DNA from: Thereva unica
Lineage: Eukaryota; Arthropoda; Insecta; Diptera; Therevidae
Assembly (NCBI GenBank): GCA_949987705.1
Contig: CATLJY010000879.1
Coordinates: forward strand, 1 to 64,000
DNA length: 64,000 nucleotides
Direction of reading: 5' to 3'
Below, one piece after another: positions 21,836 through 32,670 of the stretch; the stretch's first letter is position 1, and each line of letters starts with the position of its first letter. The position numbers were made by a program, and so were the translations under genes. The notes under the pieces were generated by a model, which saw only the letters and a program-made list of their open reading frames with translations, made no database searches and had not been told where the DNA came from.

Positions 21836-24190
21836 TGCACCGGCAGGAGCGGCGGAGCCCGTGGGAATGGAAGGAAAAGTGCACACGTATGGGGAAATCC
21901 ACACCCTAAATATATCATGTACAGCTGATAGCCCAAAACGTTATGAACTATCTCGGTCGCAGGCGACGAAGGAATTTGGGCGAAAGGCCGCACACAAGCA
22001 AAGCTTTTCATACGAAAACTAAATATATTATATTCGAACTATTCAGACCTTATAACTGCATAACTTAAGCTTTTTAAACCCCACCAGACTAGCATTTCAA
22101 AAGGGGATTGCCTCAGGGATATGCCGAAAGAGATTCCTCATGAACACCGCTCAAAAAAGTCTACGATACTGAACTAAGGTATACCTTATCCAGTTTTTAA
22201 TAATGGCCCTAGTAGGCCAACCTTATTTCAAATGAAATGGGGCAATATCTGCCTTAAGTATTTGGAAAGCTTTGCGAAATGTTTAAAGAAATACCCTAAT
22301 ACCCCGGCTTCACCGGACAAACTGCGTAATACAATTTTCACATATTCAACTGAGGATAAACAAACCTCAGTTCGCTGAAGTGGTCTCGAACTGATGCTAA
22401 ACCTTGTCTTCTGGCGAAAACGCACAAATTGAACATGAACTGTGACGTTAGCCTTGATTCGTTATATTCAATCAGCTGAGGCTAAGCAGCATTGGACGCC
22501 ATTAGTATCCAGTTGGGAGACCGTATTGATAAAAAAACACTCGCGCTTAAAAATATTTTCGTCATAGGCTCACATATCCATGCCGAAATTCTTAAATTTT
22601 TCGATCCTCCCCTTTCCACTCAAAATCGAGGAGAAATGATTTTTCCTCAAGGGGGCAACTGTGGTATTGCTGATGATGAGGCACGAATGAGGCAAGGGGT
22701 TGGATCGTTTGTGTGGATCTTATAGCGCAATCCCCAGGCGTCAGGTGCGGTCAGGCTAGGCTAAAAGGGGCCCTTTCCAAAATGCTGTTCGGGCTTAGCC
22801 TCAGAATCAACAAAATAGAACTCCACAGAGAGCAAGTTATTCAATTGAGTTAAATTTTAACGGTTACCTGTTCGCGTTCCATACTGGCAGAAAGTCTCTT
22901 TGTGAAGTTTCAATATCATAACTCAATTATTATAATTGACAGTACTTTGATTGTCGGATAATTTTTTTATTAATTTTAAATTAATTTTATATACTGAAAA
23001 TATTTCCATAAATTCAAAAGTACCTAATTTTAAATTTTTTTCCTGGTGCTGAAAATTCACCGGAAAATTTCCATTCCCTCTTGCTCACTTTACAGGTAGC
23101 CAGGATATTCCAAATTAAGTTATTATTTCAGCAAAGGGCTGGGATATACCATAGTAATACGAATTAATAATGATTTTTTACTGAAAATGGTGAAAATAAA
23201 AATTTCACCTAGTCCTTAGCCTCCAGGACTCTTTATCTTCTTTTGAAACACGATAACTTGAACTGCTTTAACCCAGAATATATTGCTGGCCCGGATTTCT
23301 GGTCTAGTACATAATTTCATTAATGTAAACAAAAATGACATCAACAAAGGTGTATTTTTAGTTGGCAGAGCTTACAAGCCATGAACGTGTGTGTCGTAAC
23401 ATAAATTTTCTTAATAGACCAAAGCAAACACTTTCTCCTTCAGGATCAAATCCCATAAAAAAGGATTTAGATTTTTCGGGATTTCTAGATAACAAGGAAG
23501 TGGAGCCGTGGTGGAGCGGTAAAGATGTTGGATAAAAATTATATCTTCATCTCTGGAATATCTCACACCATACCCCGTAAATTCCGCAGAAACTCTACAT
23601 AATTTTGCTCTCTCGGTCCATTAGAGTCTAAGTGGCATAAAATTTGTCCGAGATTTTTTGAAGTTTCTGGGTTTTTCGCTAATGAATAATTTTAAAACTT
23701 CCCAAATATTTGTGAGGAAATTCCTTTTGGTAAGATGTTTGGGAGCTCGTTTAATCCGAAGGTCCGAAGAATTCCCAGGTAAACGAGGAGCAAAGCAATT
23801 TATACAAGGAGTGAAGGATAATGAATTTGAAAATTGGACCCAAAAGAGGTATTTCAGTTTTCATGATAAAAGCGGCTTAACTTTTTAAATTAATGTCAGA
23901 AACTCACTTTGCTGTGAAGAATTATTTAAAATTAAAAATTGTTTGAATTTCATTTTTAAAAAAGAATTTTAAGTTTATTAAACTTTTAACAATTTTAAAA
24001 ACTGCACATGCTTTAGATTATTTTTATCCTTAAAATATTTGTTTCCCCATTAAAATGATTGCTGTCTGTCTCAGTTCGATGCATGCACTGTAACGTTCTA
24101 TAAATTTTCCCACTTCACATAACGAACAATTCTAATAAAATGATAGAACGTTTGAGATTTTTCATTTAATAAATTGGTTATTGAAAAAGG
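21836..24190. other. unannotated stretch
   Basis: No gene or bounded repeat recognised. An 18-base text near 22300 (TAATACCCCGGCTTCACC) recurs at 46754, and 23390-23440 resembles 16900-16960, so dispersed repeats are present. Small frames have no domains. Confidence 0.3.
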
Positions 24191-24509
24191 TTGCCAGCCA
24201 ACAGGTACACCACCGGGGGACTAACACGCTGCTTTGTGCTCCGTACCGAGACTGTGCTACAATGCAGGAAGTTCGACTACACCGTCCTTGTGGGGCGACT
24301 GGAAACAGACTCCTGGCATGGTCTGGTCATGTCTCTACCAGGAGTGCTGGCTAATGGTAGTCGGGCTTAGAGAAGAACACTCTTGAAAAAACCTGAACAA
24401 TTTACAGTGAAGCAGGATATGCCGATAGACTCGTGGCCACGTTATATGGGCTTGCTGTGGGTGACTTACTTTTCCGAATACTCGTGGGTGGAAATCAATA
24501 AAAATAATA
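24191..24509 (+). other. putative 5' UTR of the AT-rich CR1/jockey-type element
   Basis: A GC-balanced leader without long frames directly precedes the ORF1 start of the element below. The composition shifts near 24190. The exact 5' boundary cannot be fixed because no target duplication was found. Confidence 0.35.
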
Positions 24510-25758
24510 ATGAGGGGAGCTTCGAACATGGCGTCAGGCGGTAAGCAGCCGCCTGATAAAGCTAGCGAAAAAACATACAAATGTCATCCCAAAGTGAGAG
24601 TGGCTACGGTGGTGTGTTTAATATGTGAAAATGTATATCACATAAGTGATTTTAATCAATTAAATAACATAAAATACATAAGTGATACATTAGTTATTTG
24701 TCCGGAACATGCACACGTAAATCTAACCTCAAAGGTCAATGAAATTGCATTAAATGAAGATTCCAGGATTATAATAGCGCAGGTTAAATCACACTTAAAA
24801 GAGGAAATAAGGAAAGAACTATTAAACGAAATTACTTATAGCCATACTAGTGCAGACCAAGAATCTAATCTAAATAGTCTGAAAAAAGAAAACAACCTTC
24901 TAAGGCAATTGAACGCTGAATTATATGATAAAAATTCATTGCTTAAAGAACTGTTGCAACAACAAAACGGCATTAATAATAAAAAAACTTATTCACAAGT
25001 ACTTAGCGAAGAAACTCCCAAACAGAAACCTGTTCCTAATATTATAATTAAAAAGAAAAAGAAAGAAGATAAAAATGATTTACGGAAATTTGTTACACAT
25101 TATCTAAATGAAGAAAAATCTATTCAAGCTAAAAAAGTGCATTTGAAAAGTGACAGTGAGATAATTGTCAGCTGCATGAATGAAATAAGTGCAGTCGAGA
25201 CTGAAAATATTTTAAGCAAAAAACTATTAGACATGTGTACTATAGAAAAAGAAGTCTTCAAAAAACCAAGATTAAAAATAATAGGAGTAGACAATTATGA
25301 AAATATGGATCTTAAAGAACTGGAAGCCGATATAAATGCAAGAAACTTTAAGCATCTTGAAACAAAATGTACAGCTGTTCATAAGTATGAAAATAAAAAA
25401 AAATAAATTACAAAGTATAATAATTGAAGTAACATCTGAAATTTATAAGCAGATAAAACAAAATAAAAACAGAGTTTTCGTTGGATATCAAAACTGTAAG
25501 GCCTATGACGACCTTAACCTACAACCATGCAGCAACTGCGGAAGATTTGGCCACAACGGTAACAAATGTAGAAATGAAAAAGTATGTCTAAAGTGCTCTG
25601 GACATCATAATTCTATCAATTGCCCGAATACATCAGACCTGTGCTGTGTAAATTGTGTTTATAATAATAACAGATTCAATACACAGTATAATGTACATCA
25701 TATGGCTAACGATAGTCAGCGTTGCCAGGTTCTGTTAAAAAAATTAAAAAATATATAG
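24510..25758 (+). pseudogene. ORF1 (gag-like) of a CR1/jockey-type non-LTR element, one frameshift
   Basis: The first frame (from ATG 24510, or the alternative ATG at 24528) encodes about 298 residues. It starts with a PHD-like cysteine/histidine cluster (YKCHPK, CLICENVYH, ICPEHAH), followed by a charged coiled-coil-like region (ESNLNSLKKENNLLRQLNA). It closes in an A-run at 25394-25403, and the next frame carries on to 25758 with CSNCGRFGHNGNKC, CLKCSGHHNSINC and a third cysteine knuckle. This zinc-knuckle trio is typical of jockey-superfamily ORF1 proteins, which coat the RNA in the ribonucleoprotein. A 1-nt indel in the A-run explains the break. A programmed shift is less likely. About 100 bp later a hAT terminus begins. 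Confidence 0.8.
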
Positions 25759-25862
25759 CAACGACCGATTACCCTTTCAGCCCAGTAATCCCAAGATATA
25801 TCGGCAAGGTTGATATCGCTCATACAACATCGCTGAAGTTAAAGGAAAGTGCCTTTCAATCC

Positions 25863-27340
25863 AGTGCCGTCTTTAGGCATAAGCCGACGAAGCCCAGGCT
25901 TGGGGCCTCCGCCTTGAGGGGGGCCTCTTCATATTCGATTTTTTTTTTTTTCAACAAATTTAAACGCAAAATTCATATTTTCTTATTAGTTATCCAATGA
26001 TAAAATTAAAAAATCTATTAGCATAAATAATAAGTTTTAATTTATTATGGGTTTTACGTTTTATAAAATATACAAAAATATTTTCATCCAATCATACTTA
26101 AAATAAAATATTTTATTAAAGTAAAAAATTTACAATAATTTACAATTTGTTTCTTGATTTTTTTAATGCAAAATCAGAGATAATGGTTTCAAAGTCGATG
26201 TTGTTACAAAGATCTGATTCAATAAACATTAGTGCCAAACTATTCAGTCTTGTATCTAGCATTGTATTTCTGTGCTCATCTTTTAAGAAATTTTAGAGCT
26301 GAAAAAGATCTCTCTCCAGTGCAGTTTGTTACCATCATACTTACATAAAAATATTCGGAAACATATTTCAATATTTGGGAAAGTAGAAACTAAGAATTCT
26401 TTTTTTATTCTGGCGTACAAATGAATTATCGATGAATTACTCATTTTTCCTGATGTTTCCAAATAAAATTTGAAATGAACACATTCAGAAATCAAAAGAT
26501 TCTGTATCTATATCAATATTATATTTTTCAGCTAGTGTTTCACACTTTTCTTTTATTGCTTCGTCAGTCATCTCTCGCAAATGGGAAAAAACTGAAATTC
26601 TCAATGATTTTACTATACGCTAATTTTCGTTTTTTCAGGTTAACAGAAAGAGAATCTATAATGGGATGAAAAGTTTCGATTTTTAATGAATCTTCTTTGT
26701 TGAAAAGAGTTTCATCACTTTGTCCCTCGAATCTTGTTAATTTAACACTTCTTCTCTTTAATCTAGTTTTTTTTTTTCATTAATTGTTATTTTATTACTC
26801 TCAATGAATTCTTTGGTTTTTCTTATATAATCATCAAATGTATCTCTTAAATTATAAAGGTATTTTTCGAGCGAATCAAGTAGGTTAACAACCACAGCTA
26901 AGTCCAATGTCTCTTTTTGCAAAGTTTTGTTAGTTGAATTGATTTTAAATAAAACAGCATCCCAAAAAATGGTGAGAAAAATATTATCAAATTGGGTTAG
27001 TTTTTCGAATAAACTTGAAGACTCGAGTCTAGTCTCACTTGATTGTGTTGTATCACTGGAAAGTAGCAAAAGAGATTTTAAAATATTGCCATAACTTCCA
27101 CGGAGAGCAGTGAGAGCATCACTTCTGGCTGACCATCTGGTATCGGATAACGGTGTTAGCAGCTTTTCTTTGTCACGTAGGACTGATACTAACTTTTGCC
27201 ACCTGCATGTGGATGCCGAAAAAAAGTGTACAATTTCTGCACTAAATAGAAAACTTGCGTGACCACAGTATTACAGTCTACGCTTTTAACGCTAATCAAA
27301 TTCAAAGGTTGGCCAGCGCAAGGTACATACTCAGCGTAGT
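25863..27340 (-). mobile_element. hAT element, 3' half (ZMYM1-type)
   Basis: The terminus CAGTGCCGTCTTTAGGC at 25863 is a hAT-style end, followed inward by the last coding part of a hAT transposase on the minus strand. The other end is missing: the transposase stops near 27340, where the 3' tail of a CR1-like element begins. A G-rich subterminal part (GGCTTGGGGCCTCC) and a poly-T run lie near the end. Confidence 0.75.
26140..27330 (-). pseudogene. hAT transposase, ZMYM1-like, C-terminal half
   Basis: Reading from 27330 downwards, several frames together spell a ZMYM1-type hAT transposase: YVPCAG.PLNL, FFSASTCRWQKLVSVL, LTPLSDTRWSARSDALTAL, a helical LSSDTTQ...FIESN part (26758-27069 in one frame), KRRSVKLTRFEG, VETFHP-like ETFHPIIDSLS, FPNIEICFRIFL, and the dimerisation end TMLDTRLNSLALMFIESDL. 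The stop is near 26140. At least four frame changes make it a pseudogene. The N-terminal zinc finger and first catalytic residues are missing. The family is known both as transposons and as domesticated genes; the decay here argues for a dead transposon. Confidence 0.85.
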
Positions 27341-29838
27341 CTATTTTATTTTTATTTATTTTATTTTATTAATTTACAGCTTATGTACAAAGACTAACAG
27401 TCTTAAATTATTGTACATTCATTATAAACAGGTTATACAGTAATACAATACAGGGAAAAGTTGAGATATAAATACATAGTGTGCATGAGAAATTATGAGT
27501 AATAAGAGAAAAATAAAACAAAAGAAAAAAAAAATATATACATATATAAATTTAAATTTAAAAAAGAAAAAAAAAGAAAAGTTAAAATAATTGACAAAAG
27601 AAAAAGGAAATGAAAAAAAGAAAATAAAAAAAAAAGAATAAAGAATCCACAAACAAGATTAACTTTATTTTCCTATATTCATGCTCTTACAGCTCTATTA
27701 ACTAAAAGTTCGAAGAGACGCTTCTTGAAAATGCCCGCTGAATCGATACGTTGCAATTCAACCGGGAGAGAGTTCCAAAGTATAGCAACGAAGACAAAGA
27801 AAGAACGTTGTCCAATTAAAGTGCGAAAACGCGGAATAATCAAATTTTTATTTCTAAGTGACTGTGAAAGCTGCACGAACTGGTTGAGGTATGCGGGTTT
27901 GCGATGGTTCAGGACGTCGTGAAGCACAAGCAAAAGCCTAAATTCACGGTAAACGCTAATGGAGCAACCTAAAACGGAATTTCGATAAGGTGATATATGA
28001 TCAAATCGGCGTAAGTTATATACAAAGCGCACGCAGTCATTAAAGGCTACTTCGAGTTTTCTCGCACAAGACGAGTCTAAAGACGGAAAAATGCATAGAC
28101 CATGCATTAGGTGAGGTAGCAGTAAGGCTTTAACTAAATTCAAACGGACAGACCTATTGAGCAAACCACAGTGGTACCTAAGTTTTGACAGAAGGCCATA
28201 AATTTTGCCAATAATGAGAGTGATGTGGTCGCAGCAGGTCATACGGCTATTCAGAACAACTCCTAGATTTTTTACTTTTTCGACGGAAGTGAGGGGAACA
28301 CCATTCAAGACGATATCTGGCAGAGTAGGACGAGAGATGGGAGTGTGAGAGAAATATATACAACGGGACTTCGATGGATTTAATTGAAGTAGGTTCAACG
28401 TCGACCAGCACGAAATGCGGCGTAAATCTGCCGAAATCTTCTCAGCAGAAGAAACGATTTGGCTTTCTGGTGCAGATATATAAAGTTGAACATCATCAGC
28501 GTACATGTGGATCTTGGAGTCTATTACCACTAAAGGAAGGTCATTAATAAAAATGCTGAACAATAGTGGTCCGAGAATGGAACCTTGAGGGACTCCCGAG
28601 CTAAGTTGGGCAATTGAATAACTGCAGGCGCCTAGTTTAACTTGTTGAGATCGGTGCGTTAAGAAGCTATGCAGAAGTTTAAGGGCTGTTTGAGAAAAGT
28701 GGGCTTGTGAAGAGAGTTTTTGCAGAAGCAAAGTGTGATTAACGCTATCGAAGGCTTTTGAGAAATCAAGCAACAATAGACAGCACACGTGACGCTCATC
28801 AAGAGAGGCACGAATATCATTCGTGACTTTAAGGAGAGCAGTTTCGCAGCTGTGGTATTTGCGGAACCCAGATTGCCACGCATTTATAAAACGAAGTCGT
28901 TCGCCATGTTCAAGTATTTGGATGGATAACATCTTTTCCAGCACTTTTGCTAAGAATGGGAGTATACTAATGGGTCGATAGTCAGAGGGGCTAACAGGAG
29001 AGGGACACTTGGGAATGGGTGTAATTAAAGCGTGTTTCCAACACTTAGGGAACTTTGATACCGTAATACAGGAGTTGAATAAGTGAGTCAGAATAGGCAG
29101 TAAGCAAGGTAGCAACATTTTTAGAAACCTAGGTGAAATATTATCGCTACCAACAGCTTTAGATTTGATCGATTTAAGGGCAGTGATGACTTCAAGGGAA
29201 TCAACACAACGAAAATAGAAGCCTCCAGAAGAAGCAGTAGCAGGGATATTAGCATGCTCTGCCGTTTGGTTAGATATAAAGTGCTGGTTAAGAGTTTCAA
29301 GACTGAGGTTATGAATAGTGGCTTCATTCTTAGTGTGTACACCTAAATTGCGCAAATTATTCCACACGGTTTTCACTGAAAGAGAGGGGTCAAGCTCACG
29401 GCTATAATAATTTCGTTTAGCTTCCTTAATTTTAGCAACAACAAGATTCCTAAGGCGTTTAAAAGATCTCCTTGCAACATCACTTTTTACTCTTAAAAAT
29501 AATTTATATAAAAACTCCCTTTCAATAATAAGTGATTTAATTTCATCAGTGAACCAAGGTTTGGATTTAGCTAAGCAAATTTTACTTCTGATAGGCACAA
29601 ACTCATCATACAGGTCAAGGAACATTCTATTGAACTTAGCAATTTTCTCATCAACATCAGTCATTGAGAAAATGTCAGTCCATGGTAAACTACGACATCT
29701 AAGGTCAAGACATTCTTGGTCAATATTAGAGAAATCACGATAGGTAAACTTTTTCGCCAGTGGGGAATCAACATTAAATCTATGACATGCAAATAGAATA
29801 TCATGATCCAGATAGCTGGATAGCTTTTTCACCAACAT
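27341..29838 (-). mobile_element. 5'-truncated CR1/L2-like non-LTR retrotransposon
   Basis: The minus-strand element runs from the junction at 29838 to an AAATAA-type tail (complement of 27341-27385). Between the stop codon at 27679 and the tail lies a 3' region with long A- and T-rich simple sequence (27500-27650). The 5' end is cut exactly after the endonuclease, the usual outcome of incomplete target-primed reverse transcription. I found no target duplication. Confidence 0.8.
27679..29838 (-). CDS. reverse transcriptase, CR1/L2-like ORF2, endonuclease missing
   Basis: One open frame of 719 codons. It opens with the very end of an endonuclease domain (SYLDHDILF, usually SDHD), then a linker with KPWFTDEIKSLI. 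The RT domain follows: SDYRPISILPFLAKVLEK, FRKYHSCETALLKV, LLDFSKAFDSVNHTLL (catalytic Asp), SSGVPQGSILGPLLF and MYADDVQLYI with the two catalytic aspartates, then the thumb (LPHLMHGLCIF, WNSLPVELQ) to the stop. The ATG at 29836-29838 is only the first Met after truncation, not the natural start. The open frame in a 5'-truncated copy points to a fairly recent insertion. CR1/L2 assignment rests on the RT motifs; Daphne or Kiri clades are possible. Confidence 0.85.
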   Translation of the reverse strand: MLVKKLSSYLDHDILFACHRFNVDSPLAKKFTYRDFSNIDQECLDLRCRSLPWTDIFSMTDVDEKIAKFNRMFLDLYDEFVPIRSKICLAKSKPWFTDEIKSLIIEREFLYKLFLRVKSDVARRSFKRLRNLVVAKIKEAKRNYYSRELDPSLSVKTVWNNLRNLGVHTKNEATIHNLSLETLNQHFISNQTAEHANIPATASSGGFYFRCVDSLEVITALKSIKSKAVGSDNISPRFLKMLLPCLLPILTHLFNSCITVSKFPKCWKHALITPIPKCPSPVSPSDYRPISILPFLAKVLEKMLSIQILEHGERLRFINAWQSGFRKYHSCETALLKVTNDIRASLDERHVCCLLLLDFSKAFDSVNHTLLLQKLSSQAHFSQTALKLLHSFLTHRSQQVKLGACSYSIAQLSSGVPQGSILGPLLFSIFINDLPLVVIDSKIHMYADDVQLYISAPESQIVSSAEKISADLRRISCWSTLNLLQLNPSKSRCIYFSHTPISRPTLPDIVLNGVPLTSVEKVKNLGVVLNSRMTCCDHITLIIGKIYGLLSKLRYHCGLLNRSVRLNLVKALLLPHLMHGLCIFPSLDSSCARKLEVAFNDCVRFVYNLRRFDHISPYRNSVLGCSISVYREFRLLLVLHDVLNHRKPAYLNQFVQLSQSLRNKNLIIPRFRTLIGQRSFFVFVAILWNSLPVELQRIDSAGIFKKRLFELLVNRAVRA

Positions 29839-29839
29839 T

Positions 29840-31335
29840 TTGAAACAATATCTTTTTCGTAAGACCCATCGAAATCATCTTGAAATTTCCAACATTATTC
29901 AAAACATGGAATCGAAAAATGGAGGCGTTGATAATATAAATGCCAAAACACTCAAAATGCTATCAGACTTTATAGTAGAACCTCTCGTTCATATAATTAA
30001 TTTATGCATTGAAAAATCAATTTGGCCAGATTCTTTAAAAAGAGCGGAAGTTAAACCTATATTTAAAGCAAATAATAGAAACTATGATTCAAATTATAGA
30101 CCAATTTCATTAATCTCTAATTTGGCAAAAATACTTGAAAGAATTATATACAATAGAATTTTAAGCTTTATTAATAAATCCAAAATTATGTCTAATAAAC
30201 AATTCGGCTTTGTTAAAAATAGGGGTACAAAAGATGCTTTAAGCCATATAACTAACATAATATATAATAAAGTGGACAAAAGCTTACCAATTGCCATTAC
30301 ATTCTTAGATCTTGCCAAAGCATTTGATACAGTTAACCATAGAATTCTGCTAAACAAATTATATAATTATGGAATCAGAGGCAGCGCACATAAACTAATG
30401 ACCAGTTACTTAAATGATAGACAGCAGAGAGTAAAAATAAATGAAAGTGTAAGTGAATATAAGACTTTAACTACAGGAGTTCCACAGGGAACTATCTTGG
30501 TACCGCTATTATTTATACTATATGTCAATGATCTTTTAAATGATATGCCAGAAAATACAATAATATCATATGCAGATGACACAGCCATTATATCTACCTA
30601 CTGACGAGAGCTGGTATGGAGTTCAAATAAAAATGAATGATTATTTGAAAAAAATTTCAACCTGGCTTGCACTGAATAGACTGTCTCTTAATTTAGACAA
30701 AACAGTTTTTATGGCATTTGGAAATTATAGTGATAGTGTTCACAATAATATTAAAATACAAATCAATGATAAAATGTTAAAAAGGGCAGAAAGCTGTAAA
30801 TATTTGGGTTTATTATTTGATCATAATATGAAATGGGATAAGCATATTGAATATCTTATAACTAAAACAAGATATTTACTGTTTATATTTTACAAAATAT
30901 CCACGTTTATGCAAATAGAAACCCTAAAAATGATTATGCCTTTTTCATAGCATAATTAGTTATGGAATCATAGCATGGGGAGGTGCGTATACAAATAGCT
31001 TAAATTTACTACAAAGGTTGCAAAACAGACTGTTAAAAATTGTAAATAAAAACAAAATCATAACCCAAAGCAACCCAATGAATTTAGTTCAACTTTTTGA
31101 GTATGAATCTTTAGTTTTTCATTATAACATACTAAAAATTAAATATTTGACCTCCAGCAGTGTTACAAGAAAAAAGAATCTACAGTTACCAATAAGAAAA
31201 AAAACAATAAGTAGCAAGAATAGTTATATAAAAGCTATTAATATTTTTAATGGTCTACCTAATGAATTAAAGATTTTAAGTGATACTAATACTAGGAAAA
31301 AGAAATTAAAACAATGGATTACAAGACCCAGTTGA
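29840..31335 (+). pseudogene. RT half of ORF2 of the AT-rich CR1/jockey-type element
   Basis: Three successive frames (29840-30604, 30570-30950, 31018-31335) form one RT. The first holds SNYRPISLISNLAKILER, FGFVKNRGTKDALSH, LDLAKAFDTVNHRILL, TGVPQGTILVPLLFILYV and SYADDTAII. The second holds the KTVFMAFGN and CKYLGLLFDHNMKWDKHI thumb, and the third the C-terminal NGLPNELK end. Two frameshifts make it inactive. The strong A/T codon preference is the same as in ORF1 at 24510-25758 and in the same orientation, so I infer one original element. Its endonuclease and ORF2 start were lost in the hAT/CR1 block between. The 3' tail is an AATA repeat at 31578-31593. Confidence 0.75.
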
Positions 31336-31593
31336 AATAAAGTAATAATTAATAAAATCTTATAGAAAATTTTTCAAAGCATATGGTTAATTAATTTTCA
31401 GTTACTTTATACCACTGTTTATACACATAATGTAAATATTTATTTCCACTGTTTATACAAATAATGTAAATATCTATTTTCAATTAGTTTTAGGAACTAG
31501 TTTATAAGTACGACCAGTCCCACCAACAGATAACTTTGTTTACCTCTGTGGGATTTACTTTGTAAATTTTACTGGCCAAATAAATAAATAAAT
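31336..31593 (+). other. 3' UTR and (AATA)n tail of the AT-rich element
   Basis: AT-rich sequence follows the stop, with a 30-bp imperfect duplication (CACTGTTTATACA...AATGTAAATAT, twice, 31411-31475). It ends in CAAATAAATAAATAAATG, the short repeat tail common in CR1/jockey-type elements. Confidence 0.6.
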
Positions 31594-31839
31594 GAGCATG
31601 ATGCAGCTCCTACAGCTGTGAACCAGTTGCTTCAACGAACGGAGCTATTGGGCATGTTAGTTTGAAATCAACTGCCTCGATCAGTGGAGGCTTGGACACA
31701 CTGGTTCTGCAGACGGGTCGTCAGTCGCTGAAGATGAGTCTTTAGGCACAGAATCTGTCTGCAGCGCAGACTTGGTCATTTGGTCTTGTGTTCGGTCATT
31801 TCCGGAGCTACAACCATTGTGCGAGCCTTAGAGAAGATG

Positions 31840-32350
31840 GAGCTTGACAAACCAGGGGTGGTAGCACGTAAGTTGTTTCAATCGATCTCTTCATACAAAA
31901 ATCTTGAATTTTTGTATGAAGAGGTCGATTGAAACAACTTACGTGCTACCACCCCTGGCTAAACCAAACCGCCAAAGAAAGTGCTTTCAAGAAGCACTGG
32001 CAAATGGCCTTTCCAGGGATATGACCCTGGAAAAAGCTTTAATAAAGCCCTCCAACAAATTTGAGCTGAAGAGGGTTCGCTCAGAGGAGGAAACTCCAGA
32101 AGGTCCGGAACAGAAGAGGACCAAGGCGGCCAAGGGGTCCATTCGGCCCACCTTTAGACAGGTGGTAAGCAGTGTTAAGCTTGGCCTCATCATGACTGAC
32201 ATGGTCAACTGCCCCCTAACACCTGAGCAAATGGCATAGTTGCAGGAGGCGATCATTGATGCCGTTATCGAAAAGCGGACGGCGAAGTCAAGTCGTCTTT
32301 CCAGGGGAGCTTCCCAAGAAGAGGCTGGCCGTTGTTAGTCTACTCAAAAC
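31840..32350 (+). pseudogene. ORF1 fragment of a LOA/R1-type non-LTR element, broken
   Basis: Before the hairpin at 31852-31958 the sequence reads MELDKP, and after it LAKPNRQRKCFQEALANG, RPTFRQVV and CPLTPEQMA. An in-frame TAG at 32237 falls where the sense continues with QEAIIDAVIEKR. The layout (charged N-terminus, then a short conserved domain just before ORF2) resembles ORF1 proteins of dipteran LOA/R1-group elements. It is interrupted by the hairpin insert, a stop and a deletion. Confidence 0.6.
31852..31958. mobile_element. 107-bp near-perfect hairpin insert
   Basis: CCAGGGGTGGTAGCACGTAA and its complement form arms about 49 bp long around a few central bases near 31904. It interrupts the ORF1 fragment. 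The arm sequence GTAGCACGTAAGTTGTTTCA recurs in repeat family R (35142-35235 and, decayed, 50880-50920), so this may be an excised or mobile core of that family. A direct target duplication is not evident. Confidence 0.75.
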
Positions 32351-32364
32351 CCTGAAACATCAGA

Positions 32365-32670
32365 ATGGGTGAGGAGGCATCCTCCATCCTGTGCAAGACT
32401 TTCGCGGAGAGGCATCTTACCCTTGCTCTTATTCAGGAACCTTGGGTAGCCAATGGCAAAGTCAGAGCACTTACCAATGGCCCAAGTAAACTAGTATATG
32501 ATGAGAGATACGAGACGTCTGGCGCTGCCCTTTTAATTGACAATCGTGTCACTTATCTCTCATTTACTAACTTTATTTCTAGAGATCTAGTGGCGATCTC
32601 GGTTGCGGTTCCCACCATCAACGGATTCCAAGAAATCGTCCTTGCGTCCGTTTACTTTCCGGGGATGATA
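32365..32670 (+). pseudogene. endonuclease N-terminal fragment, LOA/I-type non-LTR element
   Basis: The plus frame reads EASSILCKTFAERHLTLALI, QEPWVANGKVRALTN, a SGAALLIDNRV segment, then VLASVYFPG. These are the first conserved blocks of an apurinic-like endonuclease domain (LALIQEPW with the catalytic Glu; ASVYFP). The match to the ORF2 start at 52793 (VLVQEPWIV) is clear. It breaks off at about 32670, where unrelated sequence begins, and the RT is absent. It is probably the same element as the ORF1 fragment upstream. Confidence 0.75.

Noticed and set aside
21730..22011. 93-codon minus-strand open frame as a separate gene
   Set aside because: Its end (KYQAQR..L) aligns with the ORF1 of the LOA-like family, so it is part of the decayed copy and unrelated spacer.
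23508..23600. Second tRNA-like or SINE head (TGGTGGAGCGG)
   Set aside because: Box A-like text only; no box B at the right distance.
24510..25758. Host zinc-finger gene
   Set aside because: The PHD-like cluster plus three zinc knuckles and the downstream RT in the same orientation fit a non-LTR ORF1 better.
27422..27652. Phe/Tyr-rich open frame on the minus strand
   Set aside because: It is a translation of A/T-rich simple sequence in the 3' region of the CR1-like element.
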